Shown here piece by piece: positions 19,483 through 30,200 of a DNA stretch of 64,000 bases. Source of the stretch: JACKBK01 sp963707275. GTDB lineage: Bacteria; Chloroflexota; Anaerolineae; JAAEKA01. The translations under genes were made by a program, and so were the position numbers. Location of the stretch: NCBI GenBank assembly GCA_963707275.1, contig CAVPPH010000008.1, forward strand, positions 62,001-126,000, given 5' to 3'. The notes under the pieces were generated by a model. That model worked only from the letters and a program-made list of their open reading frames with translations, ran no database searches and was not told the DNA's origin. Each line of letters opens with the position of its first letter. Positions within the stretch are counted from its first letter, which is position 1.

Positions 19483-19588
19483 AAGTGTCACACCTGCCCT
19501 GGCGGGCGGCGCCAAGGTTGCGAGGCTTGGCGAAGCAATCTTTCTGAGCCATCGGAGAGATTGCTTCGCCAAGCCTCGCAAAGACATT
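19483..19588. repeat. palindromic NIT-type repeat, copy 2 (long variant)
   Basis: Arms gcgaggcttggcgaagcaat and its reverse complement attgcttcgccaagcctcgc are a perfect 20-bp match, with an outer gtgtca end. It carries the same acacctgccctgg insert block as copy 1. Confidence 0.85.
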
Positions 19589-19709
19589 CGTGGTTCCTTC
19601 GTTTACAGTGTACTGAAGCGTCTACTACGAACTCAAGCGTATCCGGGTGTTTGGCAAAGCCCACCAACCCCGGTACAATTCCTTCGATCACATCTTCAAG
19701 GAGTAGCTC

Positions 19710-20174
19710 ATGAAAAACCTGGTCACCATGCGCGGGCTGTATTTCGAGGAGTACGAGCCTGGCGCGACCATCACCACCCAGGGACGGACCGTCACCGAGA
19801 CCGACGTCGTCAATTTCGCTGCATTGAGTGGCGACTGGAATCCGCTGCACACCGACGCTGTAACCGCGGGCGAGAGCCCCTACGGCGGGCGCATTGCCCA
19901 CGGCCTGCTGGTACTGTCCATCGCCAGCGGTCTGGCCGAGCGGTTGGGATTCATGACCGGCACCGTGCTGGGATTCATGGGGCTGACCTGGGAGTTTCGC
20001 GCGGCTGTCCAGATCGGCGATACGGTCCACGTCACTGCCTCGGTCGAGGAGTTGAAGCCGATGCCCCGCCTGGGTGGTGGCTACGTCACTTTCAAACTCC
20101 AGGTACTGAACCAGGCAGATAAGGTCGTGCAGCGCGGCACGTGGAAAGTCCTCATCAAGAGCCAGGAAGCGTGA
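19710..20174 (+). CDS. MaoC-like (R)-hydratase/dehydratase
   Basis: 154-residue single hot-dog domain protein of the MaoC family, which hydrates enoyl-CoA-type substrates. The catalytic loop is GDWNPLHTD (D-x-N-P-x-H), followed by GRIAHGLLVLSIASGL, the hydratase-2 helix. The ATG at 19710 is preceded by aaggag at 7-nt spacing. The next gene begins 21 bp after its stop, so the two are probably co-transcribed. Physiological substrate unknown. Confidence 0.93.
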   Translation: MKNLVTMRGLYFEEYEPGATITTQGRTVTETDVVNFAALSGDWNPLHTDAVTAGESPYGGRIAHGLLVLSIASGLAERLGFMTGTVLGFMGLTWEFRAAVQIGDTVHVTASVEELKPMPRLGGGYVTFKLQVLNQADKVVQRGTWKVLIKSQEA

Positions 20175-20195
20175 GTGCTGGCCGCGTGAGGCACG

Positions 20196-21191
20196 ATGTC
20201 TGAATTCGCCGGTTTGGCGGACCGCGTTCCGCTGTTGCACCGCATCACTTTGCCCACACCGTTCGCCGTCGGGCCGGTGCATACCTACCTGGCAGAAGGC
20301 GATCCACTGACCCTGATCGATGCTGGCGTGGACACCGAAGACTCCCTGGCGGCGCTGCAAGCTGGCCTGTCTGAACTGGGCTACGCGCTGTCTGACGTTG
20401 AGCGGATCGTCATCACCCACAGTCACGTCGATCACTACGGTCTGGCGCACAGGATCGCAGCGGCCAGCGGTGCAGAGGTTCTGGCGCACTCCCTGGCGCA
20501 GCCGGTCCTGGAGGATTGGCCCGAGTCGCGCTCGCTGCGGGAATGTTTCGGCTATGACCTGCTCCGGTCGGCCGGCGTGCCGGAAGACCTGGTGACGCGT
20601 ACTGGCAGGTCGTTGCGATCATACGACCACTTTCAGCGGCCTGTCCAGCTCAGCGGCCTGCTTGAGGATGGAGCGACGCTGGCCATGGCTGGCGCTGACT
20701 GGCAGGTTCACTACTGCCCCGGCCACGCTGCCGACCTCATCTGTTTCTACGAGCCGGCCTCATGCGTATTGATCGGCAACGACCACCTGTTGGCGCACAT
20801 CAGTTCCAACGCAATCGTCAGCGCTCCGCCGCTGGGCGAGACCGTGCGCCGCCGGCCGCTGATCGACTACTGGCAATCGCTGCGCCGGGTCGCGGCCATC
20901 GATGTCGCGCTTACACTGACCGGCCATGGCGAAGCCGTTGTTGACACGAGTGGGCTGATCGAGCATCGGTTTGCCTTCCATCAACGGCGCCTGGCGCGGC
21001 TGGTGGAACTTTTGGCCGGCGGCAGCGAGACGGTGTGGCAACTGGCGCAGGGTCTGCTGCCACGCATGGGCACCAACGACACCTTCCTGGCAGTCTCCGA
21101 GGTGGTCGGCCACCTGGATGTGCTCGAAGGGGAGGGCAAAGTGACGCTGGAAACTGACAGCCACGGTGTTTGGCGCTACGCAGTTGCGTAA
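20196..21191 (+). CDS. metallo-beta-lactamase-fold hydrolase with C-terminal winged helix
   Basis: 331-residue MBL-fold protein. The metal motif HSHVDHYG (HxHxDH) is at about residue 75, a further metal-site histidine is in CPGHAAD, an aspartate in IGNDHLLAHIS and a final histidine in LTGHGEAV. The last about 85 residues, after the hydrolase core, look like the winged-helix/BLACT extension of the LACTB2-like group. The preceding acyl-type hydratase suggests work on a thioester or lactone, but the substrate cannot be told. gagg lies before the ATG. Confidence 0.9.
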   Translation: MSEFAGLADRVPLLHRITLPTPFAVGPVHTYLAEGDPLTLIDAGVDTEDSLAALQAGLSELGYALSDVERIVITHSHVDHYGLAHRIAAASGAEVLAHSLAQPVLEDWPESRSLRECFGYDLLRSAGVPEDLVTRTGRSLRSYDHFQRPVQLSGLLEDGATLAMAGADWQVHYCPGHAADLICFYEPASCVLIGNDHLLAHISSNAIVSAPPLGETVRRRPLIDYWQSLRRVAAIDVALTLTGHGEAVVDTSGLIEHRFAFHQRRLARLVELLAGGSETVWQLAQGLLPRMGTNDTFLAVSEVVGHLDVLEGEGKVTLETDSHGVWRYAVA

Positions 21192-21211
21192 ACGCCGTTA
21201 CCATGAAACAG

Positions 21212-21242
21212 AACAGCGCCACCCGTCGGGTGGCGCTGTTGA
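21212..21242 (+). terminator. terminator after the MBL hydrolase
   Basis: aacagcgccaccc-gtc-gggtggcgctgtt: a 13-bp perfect stem with a 3-nt loop ending in tt. It closes the MaoC-MBL operon 20 bp after the stop. Confidence 0.85.
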
Positions 21243-21292
21243 TTCGACGTGCTTCGCTGCCGAGACTTTCAGTACATTGTAAACTTAGTTCC

Positions 21293-21526
21293 AAGTGTCA
21301 TTGCGAGTTTCCGATGCCGCATGGCGGCATACGCCTGGCGAGAAACTCCACCACCGTCACTGTCACTGGCGCTGCGCCGTGACCGGATCGAGCACACGAC
21401 CGACACGATCTCGAAACGTCAGCGAAGGATCTTTCCGGGAGAGTTTCTGGGCAGCCGTCTGTGGCGAAGCAATCTCTCTACTCAGCCGAAGCAGTTGCTC
21501 CGGCGGCCGCCGCCTCGCAGTGACAT
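21293..21526. repeat. palindromic NIT-type repeat, copy 3 (composite)
   Basis: Left end aagtgtcattgcgagtttc and right end ggccgccgcctcgcagtgac, with the gcgaagcaatct arm at about 21466 and an additional nested palindrome (gccgcatggcggc) in between. It is longer than the other copies, perhaps two elements. It fills most of the gap 21243-21620. Confidence 0.75.
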
Positions 21527-21620
21527 TTGTGGCTTCTTTGTTTACGGAGTTCAGCCTGCATCGTACCGTCACTCCCCCTTTCGCGAGAGCGACAAGTGAA
21601 TGTTTCCTCCGATCACGGGC

Positions 21621-24600
21621 CTACTCGACCGCTATCCGCGCCACCGCGGCATCCTGCACGCCGTCGCTGTTTGCGGTGAAGGTCACCGCTTGCGCGCCTG
21701 ACGTCAGCGCTGTCACCCGCACTGCCACCGCTACGACTTCGTTCGCGGGCACGGTGATCGGCAGGTCGGTTACCCCGGCTCGCAGTCCGGCGCTGGGCTG
21801 GGTAGCCATCGTCACAGTCAGCGGGCGGTCGCTGTAGTTGAAGATCTGTACCTGGCCAAGGGCATCCTCGCCAACTGCCATGGTTGCCGGCAGACTGGGC
21901 GCGATGAACAGCGATTGGAACACCTTCAGCGGCGCGGTCGCGCTGCCTAGCTTCCCGTTGCGGTCCACTGCCAGCGCCGTGATGCGCCAGGTGGTGATCG
22001 CGTCGCCGGTGGGAACGGTCAACTGCACGCGGCCGTTCGCATCGGTGAGCGCCTGCGGGTTCCAGTAGAGCGTTTGCGGGAACCGTTCGCGGATGATCGG
22101 CAGCGCCTCCAGCGGCATCGTCGTCGGGGCCGCCTTGCGCACGAACAATGGTTCGACTGTCGGTGCAGACTCGGTCGTCGCCGGCGCGCTTGTAGCGATT
22201 GGCTCCGGCGTCGCAGTCGGCTCAGGTGGCGTGTCGGTTGGCGCGGGCGTCGCGGTGTCCACAGGCGGCGGAGCGACTGTCGGCTCTGGCGTCGCAGTCG
22301 GTTCCGGCAGCGGCGTGTCGGTTGGTTCCGGCGTTGGCGTCGCGGTTGCGGTACTGGTTGGCGACGGAGTTGCGCTGCGCGTTGCAGTGGCAGTTGCCGT
22401 GCGCGTCGTGTCAGCCTGGCGCAGGTTGACCGCCGGCGTTGCGTCCTCGCTGGATGCGCCGTCGCTTTCCCGTGTGGCCTCTGCCGCTTTCACGGTCGCG
22501 GCCGGTTGCCGCCCAAGGGCCGTCACCTGTTCGTCGGCGGCCAGCGTGGGCGTGAGCGTGGCGGTGGCCGTTGCGGTCGGCGTGTCGGCGTGATCGCCGT
22601 GGTCAACACCGTCGTAGCGGTCAGCGCGAGGCTTTCCGACAGCACGACGGTCGTGGTGATCTCCGAAGCAGGCGCAGCCAGCGCAAACGCGGCGATCTCC
22701 TCGTCCGCGGCGCGCTCGGCCTCCTCAGCCAGCGTCGGCGTCTCAGTCGGTGGTTCCGGGGCGACTGCTGCCGCGTCTGCCGGCTGCTCCAGTTCAGACG
22801 CGACCTCAAGGGTTGCTTCAGGCGCGGCTATCTCAGTTGCTGCTTCGATTAACTTTTCGGTCACAGCATCCGCCGGCGCACCGGCCGCGGCCGCATTCTC
22901 AGCCAAAGGCTCGGCAGCAGACTCGGCCGCCATTTCTGCCACGGTTGCGACCTCGGGAATCTCTTGGGCCGCCGGCGCGTCTGACAACGCGCTGGTTTCA
23001 GAGAGGGCTTGCAGTTCGGCTTCAGGCGCTGCGGCCGGAGCAGCCTGCTCCTGCGCCGACTGCGGCGCGGACGCGCAGCCGGTCAGCAGGCCGCCGTTCA
23101 AGCCGTAGACCGTCGGCCCGGTGATCTTTTGGATGATCTCGGACCCGTTCATGTCGACCGCGTTGAGCGCCACCACCAGCGGCATGATCAACAGCCCCAG
23201 CAGCAGCACTGCCGCGCCGGCCGTACGGGCGCCCTCGGTGCGCAGTCCCCAGCCAAACAGCAGCAGCGCAGCCAGCAGCACACCAAAACCGACCGCCAGC
23301 GCGATGATCCAGACCGGATTGAGCGTCGCGCCTTGCCCCGCGGCGAACGCCAGCAGCGCCAGCAATACCGCGTAGCCCAGCAGCAGCAACGCCACATACT
23401 GCGCCCGCTGATCGCGGCTGCGCCAGCCGTAGTACAGGACGCCGGCCAGCAGCGCCAGCCAGGCCGCGCCGGTCAGCGCCAGCAACAGCCCGGTGTTTTC
23501 CGGCGTCAGCAGGTCGATAATCCGCTGCGTCCCGATCAGCAGCGCCGCGCCCACCACCGCCAGCACCAACAGCGTCAGCAGCAGGCGGCCGGCCGCTGTG
23601 CCCAGCACGCCGGTGCGTCGCAGCCCGCGCACGACGATGAACGACGATCAGGATCGACACCAGGATCAGCGTCAGGCTGATCAGCAGGCTGAGCAGGCTG
23701 AACGCCTCGGCCCGCTGTGAGTTGACGCCGACGCGGCTGGTTTCGTCCACCGACTGCGCGTTCAGGCTGTAGTCCTGCCCCTGATAGAGCGCCCAGCTTG
23801 CCTTGGCCGTCAGTTGTTGCGCTTCCTGCAAGTCCTGGCGCGATTGGCTGTCCAGCGTAGCAGACAGGGGTGCGTCGGGCAGGCTGACCCCTTCGCTTTG
23901 CAGCGCCTGGTCGAGAATGAAATAGCTGCGGGCAAAGCCGGGTTGGTAAGGTCGCTGGGCAAAGACCGCTTCGTTGACCACCGACACGCCGACGGCCGCC
24001 TCGATCGGCTCGCCGTTGCGGGTCGTCTCAATGGAGACACTTGCATCCTCACCGGGACGATACTCGTCCTGACCCGCGGCGATGGCGACCTGGATATCCT
24101 CCGGCGCGTCCACAACGGCCACGCGGGTGTCGCGCAGCACCTCGCCGTCGCCGGTTACCTGGTAGGCGTTGATCTCCAGCGTGCCGGCCAGCTCAGGCGT
24201 CAGATCCAGCGCCAGCGTCGCACGACCATCCTTCACCAGCGCCGACTGGGTCAGCAGCGTCTGGCCGCCCTTGATAACATCGACGTAGACCGCGTTGCCC
24301 GTGCCGCTGGCCACTGCCTCCAGCGCGACCGTGTCGCCGACCTGATAGATCGCCCGGTCGGTGCGCAGCAGCAGCGTTTCCTGCGCCTCGTCCAGCGGCA
24401 GCTCGACGATGACCGAGCCCGGCGTGGCCGGACGTGTCCAGCGCGGTGACCTGCACCAGCCGCTCGCCCACGTCGCCGGCGCGGGGCGTGTAGCGCACCT
24501 CGGCCAGCCCGTAGTCGTTGCTGGCTTCCTCGATGACCGCGCCCGACCCGATTTCAACTTGCAGCGCAGTCGCAGCCGGCGCGCCGTCGGGGTAGCTGGT

Positions 24601-26013
24601 GAGCACGTAGAGGATGTTCTCGACGCCGGTGCGCAGCGTGCCGCCCTCCGGCACCACGTCGATCAGGATCGGCTGGCGCGCCATGCGAAAGCGTCTGCCA
24701 GCCAAACTGGGCGTCGCCGGTCGCGTCGGTGACGGTAGCTTCCAGCGCCAGTTCCAGCACGCCCTGCTCGTTGAACGCGTCCGCGCCCAGCTCCGGCAGC
24801 TCGAACTGGAAGGAGAAATTGCCGGCCGCGTCGGTCTGGCCGGTCAGCTCGCGCACGAAGAGGCGCTGGTCGCCGGCGGCCGGGTCTGCGCCCAGCCTGT
24901 TGCCCAGCAGGCGCAGCTCCACCGCCGCGTCTGGCCACCGGCTTGCCAAAGAAGTAGCCCGCGCTGACCTGGCCGGTGACCAGATCGCCCGGCAGATAAT
25001 ACGGCGCATCGGCCGCCACGTCGACGCGGTAGTTGGGCAGCGGCGCTTCGCCCAGCGTGACGGTCAGCTCGGACACGGTGTTGTCGAGCGTCGCGTGCAC
25101 CTGATACGCGCCGAAGGGCGCATCGTCGGGCAACACGAAGTCGGTCGCGGCGATGCCAAAGTCAGAAGTCTGATGTTCCTCGCTCAACAGCAGCGCGCCG
25201 CTGGGGTCCAACACTTCGAAGCGGGTGACAGCACCCGCCGCGGGCTTGTCGTCGACGCGACCCAGCGCCAGCGTGCGCATGTGCAGCGTCTCGCCCGGCT
25301 GGTAGACCGGCTTGTCGCTGCTCAGCAGCAGCCGGTAGTCGCGCGCCAGCAGCACCGGCGCGACCACTTCGTCGTCGCCCAGCGCGCTGTCGGTCTCGAC
25401 CACCAGCTCGGCCGCGCCCTGCCAGTCCGCGGGCACCTGCGAAGCTGACCGGCGCGGAGCCGGTGGCGTCGGTGCTGCCGCTGTAGACCGTCTTGGCCAG
25501 CCCGGCCTGCCGTAGCCGCACGTTGACGTTAGCGTTGGCCACCGGCTGGTTGCTGGTCTGGTCGTTGACCACGACGCGCAGCGCGGCCTGGCTGCCGGGC
25601 GCCAGCGTATCCTGGCCCAGCACGATGGTCTGCTGCGCGCCGCTCTGCACGGGCAGGCGCGCCACGTTGACCGCCAGCACGACGAACATCAGCGTCATCA
25701 GCGGAATGGCGGCCTTGCTGACTGGCCGCAGCAGGCCGAGCAGGCCCGCCCAGGCGCTCTGCCCGGAGCGTTGGCCGCGCGCCCGTTCAGCCGCCAACGT
25801 GCTGCGGATGCGCTCGGTGGCGGCTGCCGAAAGCGCTACGCTCTCGTAGGCTTGCGGCACGATGTCGGTCAGTCCCGACCGCAGCGCGCGCAGCTCAGCC
25901 AGCGATGCACGGCAGGCTGGACACTGGGTCAAATGCGCCTCGGCGGCTTGCGTCTCCGCCGGGCTTAGCTCACCGTCAAGGTAAGCCAGAAGTTGTGCAT
26001 CAAGGTGCGTCAT
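21621..26013 (-). CDS. anti-sigma zinc-finger / alpha-2-macroglobulin fusion, frameshifted
   Basis: From MTHLDAQLLAYLDGELSPAE at 26013, the first about 50 residues form a zf-HC2 anti-sigma domain with HLTQCPACRASL (Hx3CxxC). A transmembrane helix follows (AAIPLMTLMFVVLAVNVA), and then extracellular macroglobulin (MG) domains with SSDKPVYQPGETLHMRTLAL, the bait-protein MG signature. A block of several helices lies at 23200-23690, then an Ala/Pro/Thr-rich linker (22200-23080) and finally the A2M domain (FPQTLYWNPQALTDANG, PTGDAITTWRITALA). The protein stops at the end of this domain, and the thioester domain (CGEQ) is absent. Frames switch near 25438, 24935, 24690, 24435, 23640 and 22590. It starts 10 bp after the sigma factor stop. 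Role inferred: envelope sensor controlling the sigma factor. Confidence 0.8.
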
Positions 26014-26023
26014 AGGATTCACC

Positions 26024-26743
26024 CTACCCAAGCAGCAACAGCAGCATCAATGTGGTGATCGACCGGCTGCCGGCCAGGTCAGGCGATTGTTCGGTGATGA
26101 TCTCCTGCAATTTTTTGTGGGCGTTGAACAGGCGGGACTTGACGGTTCCCACGTTGATGCTCAACGCCTCGGCAATCTCTTCGTACGAAAACTCCTGCCC
26201 GTAGCGCAGCAGAACCACGTCGCGATGGACGTCGTTGAGCTGGTTGACGGCGGTCCACAGGCGAGCCTTCTCTTCCTGTTTCAACGTGACGCCTTCCGGG
26301 CTGCCATCCACATGGCCGGCCAGGCTGACATCGACCGCTTCCGACTCGGCGGGCATGCGTTCCAGCTTCTCTTCCAGCTCGTCCCAGTCGGCCGACGGCA
26401 GACGCTTGCGTCGCAGCCGGGTCTTGCAGCGGTTGACTGTGACCCGGTAGAGCCAGGTTTCGAAGCGGGCCGCGCCGTCCACGTCGTAGTTTTGCAAGCC
26501 TCGCAGCACGTCCATGAAGGTTTCTTGCGTCGCTTCTTCAGAGTCGTCGCTGTTGCGCAGCGTCATGTAGGCCACGCGGTAGACATAATCCTTGTAGCGT
26601 TCGAACAGCGCATCGAAGGCTGCGGGCTGGCCAGCCTGGTGACGCCTGATCAGTTCCTCGGTGCTAACACCGTAGGTTTTGCCAGCGCTGCGCGTGCGTG
26701 GCCCGGAGGCCGGCTCAGCGGTGGTCGCTACATCGGGAGGCAC
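26024..26743 (-). CDS. ECF-family RNA polymerase sigma factor
   Basis: 239-residue extracytoplasmic-function sigma factor. Region 2 (about residues 38-105) has AYMTLRNSDDSEEATQETFM and FETWLYRVTVNRCKTRLRRK; region 4 (about 165-215) has DVVLLRYGQEFSYEEIAEAL and VGTVKSRLFNAHKKL, the helix-turn-helix. About 30 extra residues precede region 2. It is followed at once by the zinc-finger anti-sigma fusion, the usual arrangement for an ECF pair and consistent with autoregulation. Confidence 0.93.
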   Translation of the reverse strand: MPPDVATTAEPASGPRTRSAGKTYGVSTEELIRRHQAGQPAAFDALFERYKDYVYRVAYMTLRNSDDSEEATQETFMDVLRGLQNYDVDGAARFETWLYRVTVNRCKTRLRRKRLPSADWDELEEKLERMPAESEAVDVSLAGHVDGSPEGVTLKQEEKARLWTAVNQLNDVHRDVVLLRYGQEFSYEEIAEALSINVGTVKSRLFNAHKKLQEIITEQSPDLAGSRSITTLMLLLLLG

Positions 26744-27050
26744 GGGTGTCTACTGTCCTTTGTGCCCGACCATTACATGCAGGCCGGGTCGTGTTTGTTC
26801 GCACGATAGCAAGGGGTGCGGGAAACTGGAGAAACGCATGATCGCAGTGTAACGACGGAAGGAAGACGTGTCAAACTGGTCAGGCGGCGCGCTGAAAACA
26901 GGAAAGCCCAGCCTTGTTTCGAGCCGGGCTTCTGATTTCCTGTTCTTCGACTGTTCGTCATTGTTGCGCAGGCGGGATCACAGACGAGCAATTACGTGCT
27001 CACGTTGCCTGACGTGGAGTTCGTACCCTGAAATCAAAGGTCGCAAGTCA

Positions 27051-27134
27051 TCGTCATTGCGAGCCGCGGCGGCGAAGCAATCTTTCTTCTCAGCCGGAGA
27101 GACTGCTTCGGCGGCCGCCGCCTCGCAGTGACAT
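27051..27134. repeat. palindromic NIT-type repeat, copy 4 (short variant)
   Basis: cgtcattgcgagccgcggcg at the left and cggccgccgcctcgcagtga at the right, with gcgaagcaatct and agactgcttcgg arms. It is the shortest and probably the archetypal copy. The stretch 26744-27290 contains this repeat, the sigma factor upstream region and no evident gene. Confidence 0.85.
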
Positions 27135-27290
27135 TCTCATCGATGGTGGTGTAAACAGCGCATGGTCGTCTCCGATGCAGACGGAATGGTGGGAACAGAA
27201 CCGCGGACACTTGCGCCTGCGCGCAGTGCAGGTGTTGAGAGGAAACGCAGATCACAAACAATCCGCGAATTCTCCTGATCCGCGGTTATT

Positions 27291-30200
27291 TCACTCCGCG
27301 GTTTGATGGCGCTTTCTCAGCGCGACGCTAGCCAGCAAGATCAACAGCGCCAACGCGACGGCGGCGACGGATCGCGACGGCGGCGCGGACAGGATGTTGT
27401 CGGCGCCGGTCACCGGCAGGAAGATGGGCGTGACGTTCCAGGGTGCGTCGCCAGCGGCAAAGCTCGTGGAGTCGTCTGCGGCGGACGTGCGCGTGGTTGC
27501 GGCGGATGATCCGGTCGGCCGGCCCTGATAGATGTCCTCCGGCGTGCGCGGCAGGATGCGGTAGTCGCTGTCGTAGGGCGCTTCGTCGTCGTTCTGGCTG
27601 ACGATGCCAATCACGGTCCAGATGTCGCCGATGGTTGACGTAGGGACGGCGGAAGCCGGTGTACTGCTTGACGGTGATCCTGGCCTCGCCGCTGCCGTCG
27701 TCGAGGTAGAAGGTGGTGTCGCCGTAGAAGCCGGTGATCGCGCCGCTGATCTGGGCCAGGATGCCTTCGGTCGCCTCGCCCACGTCGCCGGTGCGGATCG
27801 GCGCGGGCGTGGGCGGCGGCGCAGCACCCATCGTCTTGATGTCGTCGATGCGCGTCAGCTTGATCTCTTTCTCGCCGTTGAACGTGTCCAGCCAGCCGTT
27901 GACGCGCACCCACTGCCCTTCGCTCAGCGGCGGCCACTCGCCCGAGCGCAGGTAGACCAGCATTCCGCCCGTGGCATCCTCCATGTAGATCTCCTGGTCG
28001 TCGAAGATGTCGGGCAGCACGGTCACCTGTCCCTCCAGCGTCACCTTCATGTCGTCAGGCAGCGTGCGCGCGTGGGCGATGGTCACCAGGTCGTAGTTGA
28101 AACGGTCGTAGGGTGGATCGCCGACACCGCTGCCCGACCCGCCGCTGCTGCCGGTTCCGCCTGATCCTGGCTGGTTGGCTGCGCCCGGCGTCTCCTGGCA
28201 GGCGGTTGTCCAGGCGCCGGTCCCGTCGGGCAGGCGGCACCACGATTGGTCATAGCCAGAGAAACTGTTGTATTGGAACTGGTCCGCGATCTGGTCGTTG
28301 GGGAAGAATAAGGTGACCCACTCGCCGCTTGCGTCCAGTGCGATGCTGCTGGAACGGCGGTAGACCACCAGATGGCCGCCCGGGTCGAGGTGCGTTCCTG
28401 ATGGCAGAACGTAGCGGTGGCCTGCGCCGCCTGGCTGTCCATCGGTCAGCGTCCAGCCGGACAGGTTGACCGGCGCGTTGCCGAAGTTGACCAGTTCGAT
28501 CCACTCGTCGAGGTAGTTTGCCTGGCCGTCGCCGTCCCAGTCCACATCGCGCGGCGAGGGCAGCAGCTCGTTGAGGCGCACCTGTTCGTCGCCGGTGAAA
28601 CCGGGCAGGTTGGGTGCGCCGGGCGAGGGCGGATAGAGTTCCGTCCACGATGCGCCGCCCTCCTGCTCCTTGCTGACCGCGCGGTCGGGCGCCGTGTTGA
28701 CGTAGTCGCGGCGTTCGACCTCCGTGCCGTTCGGCCACAGCAGCCGCACGCTGTCGGCGCTGTCGTTGTTGAGGGCCACGCCCGTGTCGCTGCGGAAGAA
28801 GAGCAGGAAGCCACGCGCCGGGATCGTCGTGCCCGGTGGGATCAGATAGGGTCGCGTCAGGTCGGGCGCGGCCAGCGCGCTGTCGGTGTCGTCGAGGTAC
28901 CAGCCGCTTAGATCTATCGATGTGGCGGCCGCGTTGTACAGTTCGATGTACTCGTCGTTCGAATCGTTTGTTCCGTCGCCGTTCCAGTCGCTGGCCGGTT
29001 CCGGCATGAACTCGTTGAGGCTGACGCTGGTTGGGAAGGGAGTCGGCAGCGTCGGAACAGGGGTCGGCGTCACGCCGGTCATGTTGCTGGCGCCGGGGGA
29101 TGGTGGATAGGCGCGCGTCCACTGGTCGCCGCCATCGACTGTCTTGCTGTAGGCTTCGTCGTCGCGGCTGCCCGTGTATTCGAACGCCTCAACCGGGCTG
29201 CTATCGGGGCGTAGCAGGCGCACCCAGTCGCCGTCGTTGTTGAGCGCGACGCCGGTCTCGCTGCGGAAGAAGAGCAGGAAGCCACCCGGCTGGATGGTTG
29301 TGCCAGTGGGGATGACGTAGGGCTGCGTGCCCTCCGGCGCGTAGAGATACAGCGCGCCGGCCACGCCGTCGTCCTCGTCGTCCAGCGCCCAGCCACCGAG
29401 ATCCACAGCGATCGGTCCGGGGTTGTACAGTTCGATGTACTCGTCGGATGCGTCCGCGGTGCCGTCGCCGTTCCAGTCACTGGCAGGGTCGGGCATGAAC
29501 TCGTTGAGCAGCACTGTGCCGTAGTTCGGTGGCGGTGTTGCGGTTGCCGTGGGCGTCGCCGTGGGCGACCCGGTGGGTGTGACAGTCGGAAGCGGCGTCG
29601 GCGTAGCGGTCGCGCCCGGCAGATTGGGCTGGCCGGGCGACGGCGGGTAGACGTCGGTCCACAGGCTGCTGCCCTCGACCAGTTTGCTGTAAGCCAGGTC
29701 GTTGTCGCTGGTGTCGTAGCTGGTCTCTTCGATCAGGCTACCGTCCGGCCCCAGCAGGCGCACCGTGTCGCCGTTGTTGTTCAAGGCGACGCCCGACTGG
29801 CTGCGGAACACGACCAGGAAGCCCTGGCCCGGCAGCGTCGTGCCGGATGGGAAAACGTAGGGTTGGCTGCCGCCGCTCGCCAGATCGTCCAGCATCCAGC
29901 CCGCCAGATCTACGGCGAAGCTGTTGGCGTTGTGGATCTCGACGTATTCATCCTCGGCATCGACGACGCCGTTGCCGTCCCAGTCAGATGCAGGGTCAGG
30001 CAGGTATTCGTTGAGGCTGATGCCGCCGGGCAGCGGTGTCGGCGTGCCGGCTGGCGTCGGTGTGGCCGTCGCGCTGGCCGTGTAGGTCGCGGTCGGCGTG
30101 ACGGTAGCGGAACCGGGCTGGTTACCCGCGCCGGGCGACGGAACGTAGGTATCGGTCCACTGGCCGTCGGCCGTCTTGCTCCAGGAGATGTCGTAGCCGG

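Noticed and set aside
22074..23680. Long plus-strand frames opposite the macroglobulin gene
   Set aside because: They are mirror frames of the Ala/Pro/Thr-rich linker, which has low codon diversity. Protein similarity lies only on the minus strand.
7056..27134. CRISPR array reading of the scattered repeats
   Set aside because: Copies are far apart, palindromic over about 80-110 bp, without regular spacers, and no cas genes are present.
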